Source: Xanthostigma xanthostigma
Lineage: Eukaryota; Arthropoda; Insecta; Raphidioptera; Raphidiidae
DNA: 64,000 nucleotides
NCBI GenBank assembly: GCA_963575645.1
Contig: OY754467.1
Location: 3,162,001-3,226,000, forward strand
Reading direction: 5' to 3'
Under the pieces are notes generated by a model that was not told the DNA's origin, made no database searches, and worked only from the letters and a program-made list of their open reading frames with translations. The position numbers were made by a program, and so were the translations under genes. Numbering within the stretch: position 1 is the first letter of the stretch; every line of letters begins with the position of its first letter. Positions 44,656 through 56,812 of the stretch are shown here, piece by piece.

Positions 44656-45160
44656 TGTTTTTCCTTTTTTTATTCACATAAATATAAAACTCGACGTAAA
44701 CTGCGCTCTACTTAATCGCTTTTGCTTTGCGACTAAAGATACGACAGTTTTTTTTTAAATCGTATAAAAAAATAACGAATTGCACCCCTGGAGGAGCGTT
44801 TTCAGCAGGACGCAGTTCCACTGGCACCAGTACACAGAAAGTAACAGCATTGCGGACATCACACATACAAAGCAACGTATGCAAGTATATAGTACGAAGT
44901 AATCCGCGGAGCGAAACGAAACCGTTCCCAATTGCCCTTCGGTCCCCCCCAGGTCCCGCCTGTCTGCCACGATTATCAAACTGTTCAACTGGGGAATCAC
45001 CGACCCTCACCATCCAACAATAATTATGCAAAGTGAGAAAAAAAATAACGTGAAGCTATATTCAGCGGATTAAATCAATTAAAAAGCCTGTCAACCTTTA
45101 CTGTAAAAATAAAACGGTTCAACCGCGAACGTAATATTATTTTAAGGCTTAGCTAGAGAG
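44656..45160. other. Single-copy stretch with overlapping opposite frames
   Basis: 44727-45031 is open on both strands (98 and 107 codons) and GC-richer than average. Neither product is recognisable. Could be a repeat fragment or exon; undecided. Confidence 0.3.
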
Positions 45161-45475
45161 TATAATACGCGCCACGAATTTAAAAGGCTCGGAAATGCGA
45201 ATGCGGGCTTGCGCTTGTACAGTCTGTTGAAAAACTACAAACTCGCAACTCAACACAACTAAAATAGCAAGAACAACTTGACAATAGCGTACTCGACTGT
45301 ACTTTAAAGCAGGAAAGCGACAAGTAACAAAGGCAACGAGCGATCACGGCTAATCACGTTCCGTGCAGGTAGCTGGGTGGTGGTGGGAGTATCAACGGCT
45401 CTAAAATAGGGGCTTTTGCGACGCTGTTTTTAACTAACTTACGAACCTTTTAGATCCGTGGCGCGTATTATAGAT
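45161..45475 (+). mobile_element. Family X MITE, copy 2 (uninterrupted)
   Basis: Ends TATAATACGCGCCACGAAT and inverted ATCCGTGGCGCGTATTATA, with AAAAGG.TCG inside. About 315 bp. Serves as the empty-site reference for copy 1. Confidence 0.82.
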
Positions 45476-45494
45476 AAATTCTGTAAGAGACTGA

Positions 45495-45977
45495 TTTTTA
45501 CCCGACTACGGCGAAGCCAAAAAGAAGGGTTATGAGTTTAGCAGTCTATGTTTGTTTGTATTTACGGATGTTCCACCGTAGCGCCTAAACTATTCATCCG
45601 ATTTTGATAAATAAGGTGTCAATCGATTCGTTATTATAGCCCGGGTAACATTTATTTTCGAATTTTGGTCCCAGGGGTGAGCAAATTGAAAACAAATAAA
45701 AATAAGTTAAAAAAAATAATTTAAATAAAAACTAAAACCCGTACTGAAAAGTATGAAACAAGAAAATATTCTCATCTGAGGATAGCCGTGGTCGTATGCC
45801 ACCTCATATATGATGTCCCTCTATAAATGTATAGCGTGATGCACTTTGCCCTAGAGCTTATGATCGCTTACTACTATCAAAATGTAATGTTTTGTTATAG
45901 GGTAGGTAGCATATGACCACGGCTATCCTCAGATGAGAATATTTTCTTGTTTCATACTTTTCAGTAGTCGGGTTTTT
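45495..45977. mobile_element. Foldback-bearing repeat (ACCCGACTAC type)
   Basis: Opens ACCCGACTACGGCGAAGCC, a repeat start I associate with Lepidoptera. An inverted pair at 45740-45800 and 45909-45977 (GTATGAAACAAGAAAATATT, GAGGATAGCCGTGG) closes it. Confidence 0.6.
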
Positions 45978-45989
45978 AACTTATTTTTT

Positions 45990-46222
45990 GAAGTGCAAAC
46001 TTCTTTAGCGGCGTTATACACTTTTTTTGTAATGGGTAAAAAATGTTAAACTCGCGTCAGATCGTCAGGGTCACGTGTCCTGATCGAAAATGCGTAAGAC
46101 GAAAACTTTTATTTATACAAAGTTAGACATCTAGCGTTGAAATATCGTACATAAAAATGTAATCTATGATACAAACCATTTTGATCGAAAATTCGTAAGA
46201 CGTTAATATTCAAGTTTTCACT
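45990..46222 (+). mobile_element. Family G MITE, copy 3
   Basis: GAAGTGCAAACTTCTTTAGC start and ATTCAAGTTTTCACTT end; matches 7074-7304 nearly throughout. Confidence 0.75.
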
Positions 46223-46224
46223 TT

Positions 46225-46780
46225 AAAATAACCGTTACTGTTGAAGCTTTAAAAAAAATGATTATGTCACTAGTTCTCAGACAAGATTCTGTAAATTCAG
46301 TTTTGTAAGAGACGACCCATCGAAACGTAGTATAAACAATGCACCCATCGCCACAAGATTGACTATTTTCAATCCATCGAGATTAATTCTAATCCAAGTT
46401 TATATAAACTAGTTGACAAGCGCTGATCAGGCAACTGTACTAGATTACGGAAGTTGGATCGTAGCCATCAGATGCATCTTTAGAAGCCATTTTTATCTTT
46501 TATTTCTTTTCACATCGGAATGGCTCTCCTTGCTAGATAACTATATATACCACAACTTTCCCATTTTATTCTACACATATTTTATTATTTTGCACAAACA
46601 ATTCTCGACACAAAATTATGTGCAGATTTTTTCTGGGTAAAAAGCTGTTATTTTTATGAATGGATTGAACATTTACAAAAATTTTCTTTTTATAGTTTAA
46701 CAAATGAATACCTATATTATAGAACATTAAGTTCCTCCCTCGCTTCAAGGAAGTCCTAGCGAGTATTAATAAACAAAGAA
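46225..46780. other. No recognised feature
   Basis: AT-rich unique DNA. Confidence 0.4.
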
Positions 46781-47450
46781 TTTTTGACGTGATAACGTCT
46801 TATAAATTAATGAATCACCAATATTATAAATTGATAAAACACCGGCTGCATGTTCGAAAAAGTGTAACGTAACGTTCCTAACGTTCCGCCTGACCCTGTG
46901 CGTGCTTTTTGCTAATTTCTCGCTCAATTTAAATCAGATCGGTTTGAAACCAGTCTTAAACGAAAGAGGAGAACATTTTACATAGATTTCGTATAACAGA
47001 ATTTGCCTAAACATTTTTTTTTACAAATTTATATAGAAAAATATTTTATACAAATTTATATAGAAAAATAGCTGTATAAATGCAATGTTGTGTAATGCAT
47101 GACGCGACGCGGTCGGTTGTCTTTGTTTGCCGTACATGGAAATTAGAAACAAACGTATGTCTTGTCTTAACATGAAAACAGCTGCATTTCTAATGTTTAA
47201 TTCAATTTTTTGACATTAGTATATTGTGAAATGCAAAGCCTGCTAAGTTAAGTATTGGAATAACTAATTATTATTAGAACATAATACTTTGTAAGTTGCA
47301 AACGTCACTTTTGACATTTCTTATCATTCCGACACCAAGGATAAGCGGATTGAAACCAAATTTTGGGAGGTTTAGGTTATGTATTACGGAATACGTTATC
47401 ACGTAAAACTATCGTCCGTAAACCGACTTTACAGACAACCATTTTTTTTT
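46781..47450 (+). mobile_element. HINE/Helentron-like family F, copy 4
   Basis: TTTTTGACGTGATAACGTC start; TTACAGACAACC then T run at the end. The interior matches copy 3 (29926-30906), including CATTCCGACACCAAGG, but lacks the GCGCATGCGCC segment. Confidence 0.77.
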
Positions 47451-47529
47451 ATAAACTAAATAATTTTATAGTGTTAGCTATTGTAAAAGACATGTTACAA
47501 GCTGTACTGTCAACGAAATATATTATTAT

Positions 47530-47655
47530 AGCGGTCCGTCCCGGCTTCACCCGGGTGCGATACATATAATCTGTAAAATGTATTCCGTTTGCGGCCCGGC
47601 GTCTGAACTAATAGCTTTGAGCAAATTCTACCAGGTTTGCTTCTGAACAAAAGTG
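47530..47655 (-). mobile_element. Helitron 3' fragment, partner of 37305-37431
   Basis: GCGGTCCGTCCCGGCTTC..CCCGGGTG then a body with GGTTTGCTTCTGAAC. Confidence 0.55.
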
Positions 47656-47779
47656 ACATATTACACGCTTTATATTAGTTTCACTTGTAAGTTTGTATGT
47701 ATGTATGTTTGTTTGTAAACTCCGTTTTGGACTACAGCAAATGGTTTAAATAGTGTTATAATATGCCAGCACTGTAAGT

Positions 47780-47872
47780 ACAGTGGCTAGCCGTGCGGTC
47801 TAAAGCACGGGTCTTCGCTGACGTCAACTCTCGGAATCACGGGTTGTGGGTTCTAATCCCGTCCACGCCGAA
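47780..47872 (+). repeat. tRNA-like (class II) or SINE head sequence
   Basis: A-box-like TAGCCGTGCGGTCTAAAGC and B-box-like GGGTTCTAATCCCGTCC with an extended variable region, in the layout of a Leu/Ser tRNA. The arms pair poorly, so it is a tRNA pseudogene or the head of another SINE family. Followed by an A run. Confidence 0.4.
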
Positions 47873-47915
47873 AAAAATTTTTGACAATAAATCGAACTAA
47901 AAAGTGGAAAATAAA

Positions 47916-48203
47916 TATAGTTTAAAAAAAAACTAAAAAACACGCTTTATATCGAACTACAAAGTAAAAAATATTTTTTTTAAAATAAGCTTAAAACAAT
48001 AATGAATAAAAAATACTAGTATTATTGTGAAAAAAGCGTGAGGCGCTCGATGTACGAAAATGTAGAACAAAGCGCCCCACGCTTTTTTCACAATAATACT
48101 AGTATTTTTTATTCATTATTGTTTTAAGCTTATTTAAAAAAAATATTTTTTTACTTTTTAGTTCGATATAAAGCGTGTTTTTTAGTTTTTTTTAAACTAT
48201 ATT
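47916..48203. mobile_element. Palindromic MITE, family W, copy 2
   Basis: Arms of about 120 bp are near-perfect inverses (GTTTAAAAAAAAACTAAAAA, ACAATAATACTAG..GTGAAAAAAGCGTG) around a short GC-rich loop at about 48040-48072. Confidence 0.8.
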
Positions 48204-48210
48204 TATTTTT

Positions 48211-48727
48211 GTTTCAATTCACTACAACTTTCAATTACTCCATGTCCATATAAAAACCAAACAAACCGTATTCTTTTATTGTTGAAAATCTAAAAAAATC
48301 TCATTACTTACTGGCCATTGAAATCAATATAAGTTAACTTATTAATATAAAAAACTATTTCATAAAATGAAAGTACAGAAACGAAGCTAAAAAGTCCGGA
48401 CTCCGGATGAAGAGAGAATCATATTGTGAAATTGCTAATCAAAAACTGCAAAGCATCAGTCAAGCATACAGCCAGTGATGGTGGGGCGAGGGGAAATGGG
48501 TGGAGGGTGATTATCGAGGGCTACAGATAGATTGTTATACATCTATTGAGTGGAAGATATCCAATGTTTGATGATGAAGCAATCTCTAAGTAATGATTTG
48601 CATACAACTGTACAGAAACATCAAATAGAGGGATGCAGTCTCCATAAAGTGATTCGACAGAATTCCAAGTATTCCGTGACGAGAAATTAGTTTGACGAAT
48701 ATGAGTGGCTCATTTAAAAAAATAAAC
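48211..48727. other. No recognised feature
   Basis: Unique DNA with a G-rich piece near 48480-48520. Confidence 0.4.
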
Positions 48728-48855
48728 GATTTTTTTTAAAAAACAAGCTTTTAATTTTTACATGTATTTAAAAATCCACCCTAGCACTGGCTATTTGCCA
48801 AGTTGGATGGACCAATTTCAATTATAAGACTGCAAATTATATTTTTACTGTATTA

Positions 48856-49471
48856 TCTATATACTAATATATAAAGCTGAAGAGTTTGTTTGTTTGTTTG
48901 AACGCGCTAATCTCAGGAACTACTGGTTCAAATTGAAAAAAAATTTTTTTGTTGGATAGCCCATTTATCGAGGAAGGCTATAGGCTATATAAAATCAGGC
49001 TACGACCATTAGGAGCGGAGCATTAATGAAATATGTTGCGAAATGTATCTCAAAAATAAGCTTTTATTCAAGTGAAATGCACTAACTAAATATACTCATA
49101 TTAGCGTTGCCAGAATACGACGCCGGATAGCTCAATCGGTATAGAACACACGACTGTCAATATCAGGGTCGTGGGTTCGAGCCCTACGTTGGGCGAATAT
49201 ATTTTTATTTTTTTTTTTTATTTTCTACATTGATTTCTTCTAAGGCTTACATTTTTCATTTTAATTTTATTTAATTAACTAAAAAAATTATTAGTTAAAA
49301 AAAGTATAAATACTGTGTTTTATCGACAAAAACTTTTGAACGGTAACTCCGATTATCATGAAATTGGGACACAACATTCATCTCGGTAAACTAAGATGAA
49401 TGTGTGTACTCATGTTCCTCCCTTCCCCATTCGTTCTTTTACACCCGGGTGAAACCGGGCGGGACCACTAG
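48856..49471 (+). mobile_element. HelA Helitron, copy 8 (long, full length)
   Basis: TC start, CCCGGGTGAAACCGGGCGGG then ACCACTAG end. tRNA segment at 49122-49195. 616 bp. Confidence 0.88.
49122..49195 (+). tRNA. tRNA-Lys-derived pseudogene in HelA copy 8
   Basis: GCCGGATAGCTCAATCGGTA, B box GGTTCGAGCCC and GTTGGGCG end are retained; loop CTGTCAA and a broken anticodon stem. Confidence 0.72.
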
Positions 49472-49882
49472 TATACTATACTTATTGAAATAAATTTATT
49501 ATTATTATTATTATTAGGTGTTGATAAAAAAGAACTAAAAAGTTAAAAATAATTTTATTCCGATTAGAAATATGAGTATCACAGTCTCAAGTTTTCAAAT
49601 AAAAGCCTCCTCTTTTTTCTCTCTTCCTATTAAAATTTAACAAAATGTAACACTCGTTAAAACTTGAGACTGCGATAAGTATGTACGTATAAAATGGCTT
49701 ATTTCAAATCGGAATAAAACATTTTTTAATGTTTTATTTCTTTTTTATAAATAAGTAATAAAAGCTTGTTTTTAAAAAAAAAACGTGCGCGTGTTTAGTA
49801 CAAATCTGACGTCACATTTCAAATCATCATGGCCGACAGCGTTCTTTGACATTTTTAAAATTGCAATCATAAATCAATCTCG

Positions 49883-50094
49883 TTTTTTGACGTGATAACG
49901 TCTTATAAATTGATGAAACACCAGCTGCACGCACGAAAAAGTGTAACGTTCCGCCTGACCCTGTGCGTGCAAGCGAGAGCGCAGTATGCTTCGGCCCAAG
50001 TTTGACAGCTACTAAAATTTAGGTTATGTATTACGGAATATGTTATCACGTAAAACTATCGTCCGTAAACCGACTTTACAGACAACCAATTTTT
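49883..50094 (+). mobile_element. HINE/Helentron-like family F, copy 5 (short)
   Basis: Both ends present with only about 210 bp between; keeps GTGTAACGTTCCGCCTGACC and the terminal hairpin. Confidence 0.78.
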
Positions 50095-50650
50095 GTAAAT
50101 ACAAACCGATAATTTCGATAAATTATCGTATTCACACCATTTATTTTTAAGTGCCAAATACCCTATTGATATAGATGGACTGAATTTAAAATTGGTTACA
50201 TTGTGAAAACATTAAGTTCAGAGAAGCAGAAACATAAATGATAGTTATAAAAGTTAAAGATGGTTTCTGAGCATAATACGTAAAAATATATATCTGTATA
50301 TTATATATTTGCACAACAGTTTCTCAATTTTGTAGTGTTTTGTTAGAAATAATATGAAATAATATAGAATGGTTTCGACTCGGCTCTTCATAAGTATGGA
50401 GAAGCGGAATGCTTATTGAATTTGCAGATATTTTTAAAATAGTAAAAACTTTGCTGTTTCAATTTCATTCATTGAAATATAAATGACCAGACACTAAACT
50501 TTAATATGAAAAGTTTCAGCAAAAGTAATATATCGAAACAAAAATATCTAATTTTTCAACAAACGGTAGAAAATAATTATATGTATTTAAATTTAATTTA
50601 AGCAAATCAAAGATGAAAATCCCGGATTGGAAAGAGACCGAATTGACATG
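50095..50650. other. No recognised feature
   Basis: AT-rich unique DNA. Confidence 0.4.
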
Positions 50651-50901
50651 CAGTTGACCTGCGGTAATCCGGCCCTTGTCTAATCCGGCACTCCCTATAA
50701 TCCGACATACCTAAAACAGTAGTCCCATATCGTATACTTATGTAGTACGTATATAGATTTGATCTGATCATTTTTATAGTGTATGTAATTTGTCGGATTA
50801 CGAGAAAAGTTTCGGACTATAAAGAGGCGATGGCAGTCCGACAAATTCGATCATCCGACATCGCCTTTCAAAACGTTTGACGGATTACCGCCGGTCAACT
50901 G
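50651..50901. mobile_element. pogo/Tigger-like MITE
   Basis: CAGTTGACCTGCGGTAATCC faces GGATTACCGCCGGTCAACTG with TA following on the right (TG on the left, presumably a mutated TA). Interior words CCGACA/TGTCGGA are also inverted. 251 bp. Ends of this type are known for pogo-related MITEs. Confidence 0.75.
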
Positions 50902-51004
50902 TAGGTATTTATTTATTTTTTATTAACAAAATTGTTAATTAAAAAATAACACAAAAGTTTCGTTTCTAAATACAAATTTGGTATTGAAAAGAAGAGAAAT
51001 CATT

Positions 51005-51888
51005 GCAAAAAAATTGTCTGTAAAGTCGGTTTACGGACGATAGTTTTACGTGATAACGTATTCCGCTCGAATATCATAATCATATTTAATAATACATAAC
51101 CTAAATTATAGTAGCTGTCAAACTATATTTTTACAGACTAATAATTTGATCAACCAAAGCAAAATACATATTTTTAAGCAATTATAAAAGACATTTAAAA
51201 GAATGTATATATATATTATATATTTGTTAACAAACCGTATAATTTATCTGCTGTTATGAAATGCAGATATCTCCCAAGATTTGTTTTTGATACAAAATGT
51301 AGCTGCGTTTGTGTACAAACTATCAATTGATCAATACATTTCCATTCGTTGTGAATAATATCATATTTTATCCATAATGACGGCAATCAGTTATTTTTAA
51401 CAAAATAAAATGACATTTATTAATTATTATTAGCGCCATATTGCCATTATCGTGCGTTCAGTTATACTTTGGCTTGGATGAATCGGTAATAATTATATGG
51501 CACAAAAAATATCCGTGCAAAAACGAACAAATAACGATGTATTATCTGAAAAATGGCTTTAAAAATTCGATAATTTATATCATTTTTATTAGATATCTTG
51601 ATTTTAAGTCTCAATTTCCACGGTTTATGAAAAACAAAGGCCATCTGTCAGATGTAGCTTTCGCTGGAACAGCCGAAAAAAATGTTGAACGCACACTACT
51701 CTCTGACGTCACGCGAGAAGAGTGAGAAATGCGTACAAGCCGACGCCGATCGTGCTTCTCTATCGCTTATACTGCGCTCTCGCTTGCACGCACAGGGTCA
51801 GGCGGAACGCGACACTTTTGGAACGTTACACTTTTTCGTGCGTGCAGCTGGTGTTTCATCAATTTATAAGACGTTATCACGTCAAAAA
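51005..51888 (-). mobile_element. HINE/Helentron-like family F, copy 6
   Basis: Family F ends with a distinct interior (GATCAACCAAAGCAAAATAC, GTCAGATGTAGCTTTCGCTG) shared only with copy 8. The ends are inserted in A runs. Confidence 0.75.
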
Positions 51889-52678
51889 AAACACCCATTT
51901 AGATCGATGTATCGAAAAACATTCGATGTAACCGAAAGCAGTTATCGGGGAAGCAGAAAATTACGAAAGTAGGATTTTGCAAGACCTACATGAGAGGCAG
52001 CTGTGGTAACCATTCTGTACGTAAACTTTCCTGATAAACGTTCAAACTCTTCTTACACTTAACCATTTATTTTCAAAATAATATCGTTTTGAAAAATTCC
52101 TAATAAAAGTTTGGTTAAGAAACATTTCTTTCTTGTTCTTCTTAAAAACACATTCGCATATCAAGTTGTTGATGCTTACTGCACCAGAAAGAAAAATGAG
52201 GAGAAATTGTCTGGACGCCATTGTCCAGTCTACCACAAAATAAGATAGATTTGTTTGTTTGTTTTGTTATGTATTGTGTGCAATGATGTATTCGGGATGA
52301 GATAGTTACACGGCGGAATGAAAAAAGCAAGAGCATAGAGAGACGATGACGACGATACCATCCTCTCTATACTTCTGGTGCCTGCTCCCAAACACACTGG
52401 AACGAACAATGAACGATAACAATTGGCCGCGTATACTTCATTCAAATTGACCTACTTGAGTTGAAAGAATGGACTTGTTTATTAAAGCTTCTTTTTCTTC
52501 TTCTTTTTGTAGGTGCAACTTATTTTTGTTGTTGTTCTTTTGCAGTAAGATGCTCGTCATTGTAAAGAAAATAAGACTACAATCCGAAATGACTTATGTC
52601 AGACTTTTGGTAAAATATGATCAAAGAAGAGTTATTTCTCCAGTGGGTGGATGACTCGCAGTATAATGCTAGTAATTA
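51889..52678. other. No recognised feature
   Basis: Unique DNA; the several short overlapping frames at 52042-52445 look random. Confidence 0.4.
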
Positions 52679-53964
52679 TCATATATTTATATTAAGGAGG
52701 TTGATCCGTTACAGTCCCAATCAAAAGTAAGTCGAATTCTAAATGGGAACTTTTCCATAATAAATTTTTACAAAAGGTTATAAGTCGATGATACCAATAA
52801 ATTATTGTCATAAAGGCATAAATAAATATTTTTTTTAATATTAATTATTTCAGTATTTTATTTAATGGACTAACTTTTAAATTTTTTGTACAAAGTTAGG
52901 TTAAAAAAATAAATTTATGTAAATATTTGTATTTTACATATTTTTTGCCGTAATAAATTAAAAAAGAAATTAGAAGTAATAAAAATTAAACCATTAAAAA
53001 GTTCAGTTAAAATTGTTAAAACTGTCAAGAATAAAAGTCCACACTCGAAAAGTGCTTAGGTTTAATAATTTTTTTATTGATTAAAAGTCTCCTAATTAAA
53101 TTGGAAAAAATATTAAAATATGCGTAAGACATCGATGCTTTATATAGTTAGTTTTCGGAACTGCTGACATTATTTGGTTATTTGCAAAAAATTAAAATGA
53201 ACAGTTTGCATGCTAGGTTGACATATTTTCCATAAGACTACATGTAAAAGTTTTTTTTAATTTTTAACTTTATAAATCTCCTAAAGATTTTGGATTTTTT
53301 ACAGAAAATTTTGTCATAAAAAAATCTATTAAAAAAACTTTATTTCAGATTTTTTTCATTATCTTCGTAAAACGGCTCAACCTCCTTAATACGCTAAGGT
53401 TAAAGATGTTTGCCTCCCTTTTTAGAAAAAACCTCACAATTTCTTCACATAAATTATATATCATTTTACAGATAATTGCTTGCTCTACTTCCATCGACAA
53501 CTAAAAAATTTATTATTGCTTTTGTTTTTGTAAATTAATTAAAATACAGCAACGCTGAACAACGTCTGCCATCTAACGGCTTTAATTTTGAAACAACGTC
53601 AACACTTTGATCTGTCATCTGACCTTCATATTGTAATACAACAGACACAATACTGCATACTGCAATCTGACGGTTTTAATTTTAAAACAGCGAGCAACGC
53701 TGAACAACGTCACAGCAATGTTGCATGATGCCATCTGGCTTAGCTCAACGTTTTTGCTACTTGCGCCTCTATATGACAATTTTAGTAAAATATTTCTTAG
53801 ATCTGTCATCTGAGCTTCATATTGTAATACAACAAAAAGAAGAACATTATAAGCAGTGTGTAAAATTACAAACGAATTGAATAATTGCAATCATATTTAA
53901 AAAATAAGTAAAGTGATAATTATTATACTTATTTAGTGCAAATAATTCGCACAGGTCACACTAA
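52679..53964 (+). mobile_element. HelB Helitron, copy 7, with a TTAA MITE in its 5' end
   Basis: The first 17 bp (TCATATATTTATATTAA) are separated from TACGCTAAGGTTAAAG by family M copy 3 (52696-53385), which used the TTAA inside the HelB start. The HelB 3' end reads CGCACAGGTCACACTAA. Confidence 0.87.
52696..53385 (-). mobile_element. TTAA MITE family M, copy 3
   Basis: TTAA at 52692-52695 and 53386-53389. Reverse of copies 1 and 2, about 690 bp. Confidence 0.88.
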
Positions 53965-54480
53965 ATCCTTCTTATTTCCTTCATATTCTGTGTTAATTTA
54001 TAAACACCTGTATTTTTAAATTATAGTATTATTGACGGATTAGAAATAAATTTTGTATATATAAAAAATAAATAGTAAATAGCGTGATAAAAGAAATTAT
54101 TGTTGAATAGGTTATGTAAGTAGAAAGAATGTTTGTAATAATAATTACGCGAAGCAAGCAGTGGTAACGTTCTTTTGTTGCATTTAGGTTACGAGATTCG
54201 ATCGTTATACAACAGGTTGATTACATAACTAAAGGCAGCTGTACACGAAGCTGGTTTTTCCGCTGGAATGCTGGCTATATACGAGAATGGAAATGGCTCC
54301 GTTGTCAGAGGTCACAGGCTGGATTTCAGAATTCTCTATACTGGCTCTGATCAAGAACCAATCAGAAAACAGTATCTTTTCACGCGGACGACGTTGGCAA
54401 ACGTCACTATAAATTTTTTTTTCACCTACAGGATTCAATATCTGGATATTTTAATGAAGGGGAACTTCTTTATTTCTATA
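53965..54480. other. No recognised feature
   Basis: 54230-54410 is GC-richer; an 81-codon frame there is unrecognised. Confidence 0.35.
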
Positions 54481-55072
54481 CTAGCGGTTCCGTCCGGTTT
54501 CACCCGGATGTAAAAGAACGAATGGGGAAGGGAGGAACATGAGTACACACATTCATCTTAGTTTACCGAGATGAATGTTGTGTCCAAATTTCATGATGAT
54601 CTGAGTTACCGTTCAAAAGTTTTTGTCGATAAAAAGCAGTATTTATACTTTTTTTAACTAATAAATTTTTTTTTAATTAATTAAATAAGCCTTAGAAGAA
54701 AGCAATGTAGAAAATAAAAAAAAAATAAAAATATATTCGCCCAACATGGGGCTCGAACCCACGACCCTGATATTGACAGTCGCATGCTCTACCGATTGAG
54801 CCAGCCGGGGTTGTTTACTCACAACGCTAATATGAGTATACTTAGTTAGTGCATTTCACCTGAATAGAAGCTTATTTTTGAGATACATTTTGCAACATTT
54901 TTCATTAATGTTCGGCTCCTAATGGGCGTAGCGTGATATTATATAGCCTATAGCCTTCCTCGATAAATGGGCTATCCAACAAAAAAAAGGTTTTCAATTT
55001 GAACCAGTAGTTTCTGACATTAGCGCGTTCAAACAAACAAACAAACTCTTCAGCTTTATATATTAGTATAGA
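54481..55072 (-). mobile_element. HelA Helitron, copy 9 (long, full length)
   Basis: CTAG and CCCGG-type hairpin on the left, TCTATACTAA (reverse) on the right; tRNA segment at 54738-54809. 592 bp. Confidence 0.88.
54738..54809 (-). tRNA. tRNA-Lys-derived pseudogene in HelA copy 9
   Basis: B box GGTTCGAGCCC intact, loop CTGTCAA, 5' end CCCCGGCTGGCTCAATCGG. Same anticodon change as copies 1, 2 and 8. Confidence 0.72.
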
Positions 55073-55660
55073 CAATAGAATTAGAGATTTCGGTATTCGA
55101 CTATTTTGTCGGAACTAGATCTGATATCTGACACATTTGTGACGGGAACCGGATCTGGTTCCAGTATTTGAAAGACGTGAAACTTCTTCATTTATATATA
55201 GTAGGGATAGAGGCCGGATCTGGAAACCGGTTCCGATATTCAGAGAGTGGGATCTGTGTTTATATAGTCTCATTGTTCTTTTTTCTTTCTTAACTAAATT
55301 CGATATTTTCGAAAATATCGACACGTTTCGTCTGTATATATGGTTTGATTAATAGAAGATTTTATCTTAACGTAATTTGAACGTTTCATGACCGTAATTC
55401 ATTTTCGTAACAGCTATATTACTTGTCGAATGAACTTTATTATTACCCACGACGTGTACATTAAACTTTCAAGGCAAGAAATAATTAATACTAATTATTC
55501 TCTATGTACTTCCAGCCAGTCTTGCGTTTTGACCCACACCTTTGGATTATTGATTTGTACCGACTCTGTGACAAATAAATAAATTACATTTTCATGACCA
55601 TTTCGTCGGCGATGCCCGTTCAGATAACGGCGTTAATTCGATGAAACATTTGAAATTAAT
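55073..55660. other. Mostly unassigned
   Basis: 55140-55260 repeats GGATCTGG and CCGGTTCC words in both directions, perhaps a degraded hAT MITE. The rest is unique. Confidence 0.35.
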
Positions 55661-55918
55661 AATAATAATGCGTTTAACGTCCGTTTCACGACTTTATGTC
55701 ATAACAGACGCCATTCGCATCATTACTGTTTTCCATCTATCACACTTCCCGTTATTTTTATACATTTTTAAACTTCAACTTAATTAATAGCAATGGGCAA
55801 ATGAAGAAATTTTAGGACATTAGGATAAGGTAGGGATATTTTGAGCATAGAAGTTTGGCAGGTAATCGGCCATGGCCTTGAATAAGGAACCATTTCGTTA
55901 TTTATCTGCAGATAAATA
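55661..55918 (-). mobile_element. SINE family S, copy 4 (head missing)
   Basis: 3' half from ATT tail and CGTTTAACGTCCG up to the AAGGAACCAT region; the tRNA head is absent, ending against copy 5. Confidence 0.8.
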
Positions 55919-56812
55919 ATTTGCATCATTACTATTTTCCATAAATAAAATTATCGACCAATTTTTCAGACAATATATTAACAAAAAATATATAATTAAT
56001 ACATTAACGTTTCAATCCGGATTTGGAACTTCTTCACAATTGATCTAAAAAATATAAAAAATAATTAATATTTAAAATCTAATTCACTTTTTCTAGAATC
56101 TTTCAAAATTATTACAGATTATGAAAATAGTGAAAAAATAATAATATTATTTTTTCACTATTTTTCTTTTTTCTTTCAAAATTATTACTGATTATGAAAA
56201 TAGTGAAACAATAATAATATTATTTTTTCACTATTTTCATAATCAGTAATAATTCTGAAAGATTCTAGAAAAAGCGAATTAGATTTTAAATATTAATTAT
56301 TTTTTATATTTTTTAGATCAATTCTGAAGAAGGTCCAAATCCGGATTGAAACGTTAATGAATTAATTATATATTTTTTGTTAATATATTGTCTGAAAAAT
56401 TGGTCGATAATTTTATTTATTGAAGAGTTCTAATCAGACGTTAATCAAAGATTTGGATTACTATTTTCCATCTATCACACTTCCCGTTATTTTCTACAAT
56501 TTTAAACTTCCACTCAATTATTATAGCAATGGGCGAATGAAGGAATTTTAGGACATTAGGATAAGGTAGGCAAATTTTGAGCATAGGAGTTTGCCAGGTA
56601 ATCGGCCATGGTCTTGAATAAGGAACCATCTCGATATTTATCCGGAATTATTGACGGAAACTATGGAAAACCTCAACAAGATGGCCGGTACAGGAATTAC
56701 AGTTTCTCGGCGAGAGGCAGCAGGAAAAAGTCCAGCAGCCACATCTTCCCCTGCCGGGATTCGAATCCGGTACCTCCCGAATGCGAGGTTAGTTCTCTCA
56801 CCGCTCGGTGAA
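55919..56812 (-). mobile_element. SINE family S, copy 5, split by foldback FB-c
   Basis: A short 3' portion at 55919-55942 and the rest at 56458-56812, with head boxes GGTTCGAATCC-type at 56750-56770. The break is the FB-c insertion. Confidence 0.82.
55943..56457. mobile_element. Penelope-like foldback FB-c with 14-bp duplication
   Basis: TTACTATTTTCCAT at 55929-55942 and 56458-56471. Near-perfect arms around an AT-rich centre. The hammerhead-like core is on the plus strand at 56324-56352 (CTGAAGA, A, GGTCC..GGATT, GAAAC). Confidence 0.87.

Larger units (their letters stand above)
48730..49785. mobile_element. Possible AT-rich inverted-repeat element around HelA copy 8
   Basis: AAAAACAAGCTTTTAAT at 48741 and its inverse near 49755-49775 may be the ends of one element; HelA copy 8 lies inside. 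AT-richness weakens the case. Confidence 0.3.

Noticed and set aside
44727-45031. Overlapping 98- and 107-codon frames on opposite strands
   Set aside because: Mirror openness of a GC-rich segment; neither product recognisable.
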